Of a stretch of DNA of 64,000 bases, positions 55,203-61,268 are shown in pieces. Origin of the DNA: Granulicella sp. S156 (GTDB taxonomy: Bacteria > Acidobacteriota > Terriglobia > Terriglobales > Acidobacteriaceae); assembly GCF_009766105.1 (NCBI RefSeq), contig NZ_LMUH01000026.1, forward strand, positions 187,966 through 251,965, written 5' to 3'. The notes under the pieces were generated by a model that saw only the letters and a program-made list of their open reading frames with translations, did no database searches and had not been told where the DNA came from. How positions within the stretch are numbered: position 1 is the first letter of the stretch; every line of letters starts with the position of its first letter. The position numbers were made by a program, and so were the translations under genes.

Positions 55203-55651
55203 AACATCGTCCATTTTTGAGTGTTGTGCCTAAAGCAATCCAGATCTGGGCTTTGGTCCTTGTTGGCGCTGCTGTCTCGATTGCCTTGGTGATAGGGGGA
55301 TGGACCGCTGGAGCAGGCGCTCGCGCAGGCGAGGTATTGAGCACCATGTCACTCTTTGGTGGGGTTGCGTTGCTCTTCTCTTCCGTTATGGCTGTCTGGC
55401 TTCTGGGTGTTGGATTCGTCTATGCCGACGCACGCCAGAGAGCTATGCGTTCCGTGCCTTGGGTCTTAGCAGTTATTTTCTTTCCCCACTTGCTTGGATT
55501 TCTCCTCTACTTTGTCATGCGCCAGCCCATCACCGCGATCTGTACCCACTGCGGCATGTCTGTCTCGCCCTATCAGCGATTTTGCTCCTGGTGCGGCACC
55601 TCCCAGGTCCCACAGACCTCAACCGACGGTCCAGTTCTCGAAACCCGTTGA
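55199..55651 (+). CDS. Membrane protein with C-terminal zinc ribbon
   Basis: 150 residues. The true start is the ATG at 55199, which overlaps the anti-sigma stop as ATGA; the open frame further upstream is out of frame with that gene and not needed. Three transmembrane helices (about 17-36, 47-72, 86-106) precede CTHCGMSVSPYQRFCSWCG, a four-cysteine zinc ribbon in the cytoplasm. Its role is unknown. Placement as third gene of a sigma/anti-sigma operon suggests a part in the same response. Confidence 0.8.
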   Translation: MKHRPFLSVVPKAIQIWALVLVGAAVSIALVIGGWTAGAGARAGEVLSTMSLFGGVALLFSSVMAVWLLGVGFVYADARQRAMRSVPWVLAVIFFPHLLGFLLYFVMRQPITAICTHCGMSVSPYQRFCSWCGTSQVPQTSTDGPVLETR

Positions 55652-55733
55652 AAGGACAGACGGGTGAATCTGGCTTACGATGGGCAACTCAGCAGCTAAT
55701 AGTGATTTTGTTACTGCGTTTGCCTTTCGGAGT

Positions 55734-55758
55734 AGCAGCGGCCTTTAGGCCGCGGAAA
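55734..55758. repeat. REP-like inverted repeat, left copy
   Basis: Contains GGCCTTTAGGCC, itself a palindrome, followed by GCGGAAA. It is repeated in inverted orientation at 56023-56047 with 2 mismatches in 25. A further short palindrome GGGCTTTAGCCC follows near 55779. Confidence 0.75.
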
Positions 55759-55830
55759 TAGGACAAAATCTCTCTTGGGCTTTAGCCCTGGGCTTTTCGT
55801 TGGCATTGGCAAGAGGCCAAGGGCGAACGA

Positions 55831-55995
55831 GGTTGCTGAAAAAGTCGATGACTTCACTGAAGACGATTTTTGCTGTGTACTTTGCGTATGTAAAACCCTC
55901 AAAGATTTCGCAAACGTCGTTTGTAGGGCCTTCTGGAGAGTCGTTATTTCGAAGCAATTTCTAACTGCTCACAAAGCTAGACTTTTTCAGCACCC
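55831..55995. mobile_element. Putative MITE with 16-bp terminal inverted repeats
   Basis: GGTTGCTGAAAAAGTC (55831-55846) faces GACTTTTTCAGCACCC (55980-55995), 15 of 16 matching. The 165-bp interior contains no transposase-sized frame. TGCTGAAAAAGTC ends are familiar from several insertion-sequence families, so this looks like a non-autonomous derivative. No clear target duplication is visible. It lies within the inverted REP-like repeats downstream of the zinc-ribbon gene. Confidence 0.6.
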
Positions 55996-56022
55996 TCTAA
56001 AGCCCTTTCTGGTCGGACCTTG

Positions 56023-56047
56023 TTTCCGCGGCCTAAAGGTCACTGCT
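56023..56047. repeat. REP-like inverted repeat, right copy
   Basis: Reverse complement of the element at 55734-55758 with two differences. The pair encloses about 310 bp including the MITE-like element. It ends 51 bp before the stop of the exporter gene on the other strand and could also act as a terminator region. Confidence 0.75.
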
Positions 56048-56097
56048 ATTCCCAAGAGCAGCAGCAACGACAAATACATCGATTTGTCAGTCACCAC

Positions 56098-57684
56098 CTA
56101 GTGGACAGCTGCCTCCATATGCTTCGGCGGTTTCTTTAACAGCAACGCCATCGGAACCATGCACGCGCAGAAGAGCGAAAGCATCAGGATGACGTCGATA
56201 TAAGAGAGGACGCTCGCTTGCGCCTGCAGCGTCTGGTAGAGACGGCCCATCGCGAACCGTTGCGCATCTGCTAGAGACGCCGTGTGCTGCAGAGACTGTT
56301 GTACGAGCGCGTGATATTGATTCAGCCATGCAGGACTGCTTCCATATACGTTCGCGGCAAGATACTGCTGATGCACCTGCTGATGCCGCGCAAGCACCGT
56401 TGTAAAAAGGGAAGTTCCGGCCGAGCCGCCGATATTGCGCGCCAGGTTCGCCAGTCCGGAGACGTCGTTATTCTTGCCCGGCTCTATGCCCACGTACGCG
56501 AGCGTATTGATGGGGACAAAGAGGAAGGCGAGACCGATGGACTGATAGAAGCGCAGAAAAGAGACGTACCGGAAGCTCATCTGCAGATCGAGAGTCGTCA
56601 TGTGATACAAGGTCACGGCTAACGCCGTGAACCCAAACATGATGAGATAACGTCCGTCGATCCGGGAGATGAGGATGCCGACGATAGGCATGCAGATAAT
56701 GGTTGCAAGGCCGCCGGCGGACATGGCCATCCCAGCAATCTCGGCCGTATAGCCCATCAACGACTGCAGGAACTGAGGCAGCAGCACGGTTGTAGCGTAA
56801 AGGGTCAGGCCCAGCATGAACATCATCAGGAACGAGACCGCGAAGTTTCGATTTTTGAATAATCGGAGATCGAGGATCGGGCGTTTTCCTGTATGAATCT
56901 GCCATAGCTCCCAGCCGACAAGAGAGAGCAACCCGATGACGAACATAACGCTAAAGATCACGATAAAGTGCGAGGCAAACCAATCGTCCTCCTGGCCTTT
57001 GTCCATCACAACTTCCAGGGTGCCGAAGGTAAGCGCAACCAGGCCGAAGCCGATGAGGTCCAATCGGAAGCCTCCGCGCTTTGCCTCCGCTACTTCGCGC
57101 TTGATCCGAGGCGTGTCTTCCACCAGGCGGTGCGTCAGCGTGAGCGACAGTATGGCAATAGGGATATTGATGAAGAAGATCCATCGCCAGTTGTAGTTGT
57201 CCGTGATCCATCCGCCCAGCGTTGGCCCGATGATTGGTGCCGTGATGACGGCTAGGCCGTAAAGCGCAAACGCTTGCCCTCGCTTTGCGGGAGGGAACGT
57301 ATCGGCAAGGATCGACTGCTCGGACGGTTGCAGGCCCCCACCCCCAAGCCCCTGCAACACCCGAAAGAAGAGCAACATGGGAAGAGATGTAGCCAGCCCG
57401 CACAACAGAGAACTGACTCCGAAGATGACCACACAGGTCATGTAAAAGCGCTTTCGGCCAATGATGCTCCCCAGATACGCCCCCAGCGGCAGCACGATCG
57501 CATTGGCCACCAGGTAAGAGGTAATCACCCACGTGGACTCATCCGCGGAGGCTCCCAGTGAGCCTGCAATATGGGGCAGCGCTACATTTGCAATGGAGGT
57601 ATCCAGTACTTCCATGATCGTAGCGAGCGTCACGGTGATCGCGATGATCCACGGATTGTGCTTCGGTGTATAGATCTCGTCCAT
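56098..57684 (-). CDS. DHA2-type MFS multidrug exporter (EmrB/QacA family)
   Basis: 528 residues with about 14 transmembrane helices. Family motifs: TLATIMEVLDTSIANVALPHI in helix 1, the motif-A-like LGSIIGRKRFY loop, VLQGLGGGGLQPSEQSIL and the motif-C region GLAVITAPIIGPTLGG. It exports drugs or other hydrophobic compounds using the proton gradient. The usual periplasmic adaptor gene (EmrA) is not next to it within this window. It is divergent from a TetR gene whose start overlaps an operator-like palindrome, so it is probably repressed by that regulator. Confidence 0.93.
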   Translation of the reverse strand: MDEIYTPKHNPWIIAITVTLATIMEVLDTSIANVALPHIAGSLGASADESTWVITSYLVANAIVLPLGAYLGSIIGRKRFYMTCVVIFGVSSLLCGLATSLPMLLFFRVLQGLGGGGLQPSEQSILADTFPPAKRGQAFALYGLAVITAPIIGPTLGGWITDNYNWRWIFFINIPIAILSLTLTHRLVEDTPRIKREVAEAKRGGFRLDLIGFGLVALTFGTLEVVMDKGQEDDWFASHFIVIFSVMFVIGLLSLVGWELWQIHTGKRPILDLRLFKNRNFAVSFLMMFMLGLTLYATTVLLPQFLQSLMGYTAEIAGMAMSAGGLATIICMPIVGILISRIDGRYLIMFGFTALAVTLYHMTTLDLQMSFRYVSFLRFYQSIGLAFLFVPINTLAYVGIEPGKNNDVSGLANLARNIGGSAGTSLFTTVLARHQQVHQQYLAANVYGSSPAWLNQYHALVQQSLQHTASLADAQRFAMGRLYQTLQAQASVLSYIDVILMLSLFCACMVPMALLLKKPPKHMEAAVH

Positions 57685-57785
57685 TGTGTCGGTGTCCGTT
57701 TTTGAGGAGTTTCTTCAGTTACGTTGCATCCGCGCGGTTAGGGGGATACCTTTCTTGAAGAGGCGCAGACTGTTTTGCGTAAAAT

Positions 57786-57803
57786 ATATCAATCGATAGA
57801 TAT
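57786..57803. promoter_or_regulatory. Operator-like palindrome at the TetR gene start
   Basis: ATATCAATCGATAGATAT is palindromic except for one base pair of positions. It overlaps the TetR ATG at 57802. A possible -35 TTGAAG (57755) and -10 TAAAAT (57780) lie just upstream, giving a very short leader. It could control both the TetR gene and the divergent exporter. Confidence 0.6.
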
Positions 57804-58479
57804 GATGGAAAAAGATCAGCATAAGATTCGGAAAGTTCAGGCTCGCGGGGAAGAGACCAAAAAGCGCCTGCTGGAGGCTGCAACCAGGCTCTTCAGCGAA
57901 CGGGGCTTTGATGGGGTTTCAACCCGCGACATCGCCGCGGAAGCCGAGACCACACTTCCTTCGATCCCACATCACTTTGAATCGAAGGAAGGCATCTATC
58001 AGGCAGTACTGGCAAGCATTGCCGAAGAGATAACGGCTCGCCTGGCGACTGCGTCTGCCAGGGCGATGGACGTTTTGAGCAAAAAGGATGCGACCAAGCG
58101 GGAGAAGTTAGAAGCCCTGGACCATCTGCTGAGCACTCATGCGCGCTCCATTCTCCAGAGCCGGCCTGAATGGGCCCGTCTTATGGTCCATGAGCAACTG
58201 CATCCCTCTGCGGCACTGACGCCCATCACCCGGGTTCTCGAGCAGTACCTGGTAGGGCCTCTGGCCAAGCTGATTGCGGATCTGCGTGGCCTTCATGTGA
58301 AGTGCGTAGAAGTCAGGCTGGAAGCCCTGGTCTTGGTCGGACGCATCCTGATCTTTCGCACGGCCCGGCATTCCAGCCTGCATATTATGGGTTGGGAGGA
58401 GTTCACTCCGTCCCGGATCGAACGGATCATTGAGATGCTGAGCAGCAATCTTTATCGTCTTTTTCCGAAAGGCGATTGA
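57802..58479 (+). CDS. TetR-family regulator, probable repressor of the exporter
   Basis: 225 residues from the first of two adjacent ATG codons at 57802; a TTG at 57775 would add nine residues but would place the operator inside the gene. The helix-turn-helix region is at about 16-62 of the protein: TKKRLLEAATRLFSERGFDGVSTRDIAAEAETTLPSIPHHFESKEGIYQ. The C-terminal half (MVHEQLHPSAALTPITRVLEQYLVGPL, LVLVGRILIFRTARH) resembles CecR/YbiH-type ligand domains. The exporter gene lies 117 bp away on the opposite strand, the usual arrangement for a local drug-responsive repressor. Confidence 0.9.
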   Translation: MMEKDQHKIRKVQARGEETKKRLLEAATRLFSERGFDGVSTRDIAAEAETTLPSIPHHFESKEGIYQAVLASIAEEITARLATASARAMDVLSKKDATKREKLEALDHLLSTHARSILQSRPEWARLMVHEQLHPSAALTPITRVLEQYLVGPLAKLIADLRGLHVKCVEVRLEALVLVGRILIFRTARHSSLHIMGWEEFTPSRIERIIEMLSSNLYRLFPKGD

Positions 58480-58508
58480 AGGCGGATGCATTCAAAGCCA
58501 CCGCCTTC
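58478..58508. terminator. Hairpin between convergent TetR and lipoprotein genes
   Basis: GAAGGCGG (58478-58485) pairs perfectly with CCGCCTTC (58501-58508) across a 15-nt loop, in the 54-bp gap between two convergent genes. It overlaps the TetR stop codon. Confidence 0.6.
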
Positions 58509-58533
58509 GTCTCGGAATATATCTGCAGAAGAA

Positions 58534-60063
58534 CTACCGCAGCTCCGCCGTCCGCAGAAAATCGAAACTGCCACCAGGATTCAACGTCACGTTCGTCAGC
58601 CGTGTCGAATGCACGATTTCATTGTTTGGGTACCACAACGGAATCGCGGGCAGATCGTTGGCGAGAATCTGCTGTACTTCGATATAGGCACGCCTCCGCA
58701 CATCCTGGTCTGTCGAGGCGTTGGCCGCCTGCAACAGGGCATCGACACGTGCGTTGGCGTAGTGCCCGCGATTACCGCCCTTCGGCGGAAACATGCTGGA
58801 CGCAGAGGTATAGCGGAAGATATCCGGATCCTCGTTCGAGCCGATCCAGCGCAGGATGTACATCTGGAACGAGCCTTTGGTGATGTCCGAGTAGAACGTG
58901 GCGAACTCAGACGAACGTAGTGACAGCTCGATACCGGCCGCGCGCATCTCCTCCTGCATAGCCTGCGCCTCCAGCCGTGTTGTCTCATCAGTGGAGGTCT
59001 TCAACGTGAACCGCAGCCGGATCCCGTTCTTGTCCGGCTTCAATCCAGCTTCGTCGAGCAGCCGAAGCGCGCGCGCTATGTCATGTGGATATTGTGGCAG
59101 AGCTGCATCGCTTGCCGCAGCCCAGTGGGCCGGAGGCAGCAGCGTCTCTGCGGGGCGAGCCTGTCCTCGCCACAGTGCCGCAATCAGCGCATCTTTATCG
59201 ATCGCGCAAGCGATCGCCTGCCGGACCCTCGGATCACGCAGTGCCGGGTCCGTCACGTTGAAATTGGCATAGATCACCCACGCACTGGGACCGCTCTCTG
59301 TGTGCAGATTCGGCAGCCCTTGCAGCGCATGGACCATGTCGGGCGTAATGACATTACTCTCTACATCGCCCGAGCCCTTCTTCATCTCCAGCGCCGTGGT
59401 GATGGTGTCGGGAATTATTTCGAAGCGCACGCGCGCGATCTTCGGCGCCCCGGCCCAGTACTCCGGGTTGCGTTCGATGACCACCTCTTTGTCTTGCACT
59501 TGGCTGACGAACTTGTAGGGCCCCGTTCCCACCGGATGCAACCCTTCGTCGCTCCCGGCGCCTTTTTCTACGACGCCGAACAGCCCATCGCTCAGGTTGA
59601 AGAGCAGGCTCGGAACAGGTTCACGGGTATGTACAACCACGGTCAGCGGATCGCGGACATCAACGCCAGCTACATTCGCAAAGGCCCCACCCTTGGCGGT
59701 GATCAACGCACCGTTGGTCATGCTGCGGATCGACCATGCAACATCGTCAGCGGTGAGCGGCTTCCCATCATGAAAACGCACGCCGCCGCGCAGATGAAAG
59801 ACCCAGGTCAGCAGATCGGGCCGCTCCCAACTGGTTGCGAGCCAGGGTTGAAGGTTGGAGTGGTCATCCTTGCGTACCAGCGGGTCATAGATCAACTCGC
59901 CCACACGCTCGCTCTGCGCATCGGTGCCCTGGCGCACATCAAGGTTGTTTGGCGAGCTTTCGATAATGAAGTGCAGTGTGTCGCGATCCATCGACGCATG
60001 TTCGTTACACGCAGCCAGCGGCAGCAATGTTCCCATCGCTAAAAGCCAGCAAAGACGCTTCAT
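58534..60063 (-). CDS. Peptide-type ABC transporter substrate-binding lipoprotein (family 5)
   Basis: 509 residues. The start at 60061-60063 overlaps the anmK stop as ATGA and opens a lipoprotein signal (MKRLCWLLAMGTLLPLAAC, lipobox LAAC at 16-19). The frame is open upstream but that part is the out-of-frame anmK region. Family-5 blocks are YDPLVRKDDHSNLQPWLATSWE, WVFHLRGGVRFHDGKPLTADDVAWS and DPRVRQAIACAIDKDALI. Such proteins deliver oligopeptides, and in some cases murein peptides, to an ABC importer. Position directly after anmK suggests a role in recycling of cell-wall muropeptides (inference). No permease or ATPase gene follows within this window. Confidence 0.92.
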   Translation of the reverse strand: MKRLCWLLAMGTLLPLAACNEHASMDRDTLHFIIESSPNNLDVRQGTDAQSERVGELIYDPLVRKDDHSNLQPWLATSWERPDLLTWVFHLRGGVRFHDGKPLTADDVAWSIRSMTNGALITAKGGAFANVAGVDVRDPLTVVVHTREPVPSLLFNLSDGLFGVVEKGAGSDEGLHPVGTGPYKFVSQVQDKEVVIERNPEYWAGAPKIARVRFEIIPDTITTALEMKKGSGDVESNVITPDMVHALQGLPNLHTESGPSAWVIYANFNVTDPALRDPRVRQAIACAIDKDALIAALWRGQARPAETLLPPAHWAAASDAALPQYPHDIARALRLLDEAGLKPDKNGIRLRFTLKTSTDETTRLEAQAMQEEMRAAGIELSLRSSEFATFYSDITKGSFQMYILRWIGSNEDPDIFRYTSASSMFPPKGGNRGHYANARVDALLQAANASTDQDVRRRAYIEVQQILANDLPAIPLWYPNNEIVHSTRLTNVTLNPGGSFDFLRTAELR

Positions 60064-61268
60064 GCGAGCGAAATCCTTCCGAGGATGACGGGACGCTCCG
60101 CACCCGTAGCCGAAGGTACATTGCCCGATAGGCCATGCCACGTGAGCCAGCCCATCAGAGCGAAGGCCGCGGCCTCTTTGGCTTCCGTAGCAAGCCCTTC
60201 CTCTTCCGTGGTTGCGACCCGCACCCCCAATGCCGCAAAGCCTTCGCGCAGCTTGCGCATCAGGGTCGCGTTGCGTGTCCCTCCGCCTGCGGCGAACATC
60301 TCGGTTGCGTGTGCTTTTTGTCCGAGATGCGGAAGGCAGAAGCGCTGGTAGGCGTCGAGAATAGTCTCCGCTGTAAAGGCTGTAGCCGTCGCGATCACAT
60401 CCTGTTTGCGCGCGCCTTCGCGCTCGCACAATCCAAGGAAACGTGTGACGAACGCCTCTCCATACTCTTCACGACCGCACGACTTCGGCGGCGGGGCAGA
60501 GAAGTAGCTCGCCTTCATCAGCGTTGCAACGACGCTATCGAAAACCTTGCCCCGCGCTCCGACCGCGCCGTCTTTGTCGAAGCGGCGGCCATAGAGTTGC
60601 TTCATGCAGGCATCGACGATCATGTTGGCCGGGCCTGTATCGAAGGCCAACACCTCGTCCACGGAACAACCCGCCGGCAGCGCTGTAACGTTGGCAATGC
60701 CGCCCAGGTTGAGCAGCAGCCGGTTCTTTGCCGCGTGACGAAACAGGCAGAAGTCCAGCATTGGCACCAGCGGTGCGCCTTGTCCTCCGGCAGCCATATC
60801 CGCTGGACGGAAATCACTGACCACTGGCACACGCAGACGCTCAGCGATCAACGACGGCTCGCCAATCTGCCACGTACACCGCACCGGTTGGCCAAGATAC
60901 GGTGCTGCTGTGCCCTGGTGATAGACCGTCTGACCATGGCACGCAATAAGCTGCGGTTTCAACTTCAGTTCGCGGGCCGTAACCGCAACACACTCCGCAT
61001 ATACAGCACCAAGCCGCCATGAAAGCCGCGTGAGCTCCGCCGCGCTCGTCTGTTTTGCATCCATCGCCGCGAGCACCGCAGTGCGCAGTTTGGCATCGTA
61101 GGCAAACGAACGATGTCCCAGCACCTTCACGCGCGGCGCACCACCCTTACGCAATGCAGGCGAGATACGGCAGATCGCAACATCGACACCATCGGCTGAG
61201 GTCCCACTCATCACACCCGCAATGGTCAGGGCCTTTACCGCTTTGCCCTCTAATCCCTGCCTTTTCAT
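60060..61268 (-). CDS. anmK: Anhydro-N-acetylmuramic acid kinase
   Basis: 402 residues, normal for AnmK. The glycine-rich phosphate motif GVMSGTSADGVDVAI near the N-terminus is diagnostic. Other blocks: ACHGQTVYHQG, WQIGEPSLIAERLRVPVVSDFRPADMAAGGQGAPLVP, LLNLGGIANVTALP and FDTGPANMIVDA. It phosphorylates and opens 1,6-anhydroMurNAc to MurNAc-6-phosphate in the cytoplasm, a step of murein recycling. The start overlaps the mutS stop and the stop overlaps the next start, both as ATGA, so the three genes are translationally coupled. A later ATG closer to the conserved motif is not available. Confidence 0.95.
   Translation of the reverse strand: MKRQGLEGKAVKALTIAGVMSGTSADGVDVAICRISPALRKGGAPRVKVLGHRSFAYDAKLRTAVLAAMDAKQTSAAELTRLSWRLGAVYAECVAVTARELKLKPQLIACHGQTVYHQGTAAPYLGQPVRCTWQIGEPSLIAERLRVPVVSDFRPADMAAGGQGAPLVPMLDFCLFRHAAKNRLLLNLGGIANVTALPAGCSVDEVLAFDTGPANMIVDACMKQLYGRRFDKDGAVGARGKVFDSVVATLMKASYFSAPPPKSCGREEYGEAFVTRFLGLCEREGARKQDVIATATAFTAETILDAYQRFCLPHLGQKAHATEMFAAGGGTRNATLMRKLREGFAALGVRVATTEEEGLATEAKEAAAFALMGWLTWHGLSGNVPSATGAERPVILGRISLA

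Noticed and set aside
59083-60042. 319-codon plus-strand frame
   Set aside because: Antisense shadow of the substrate-binding lipoprotein gene.
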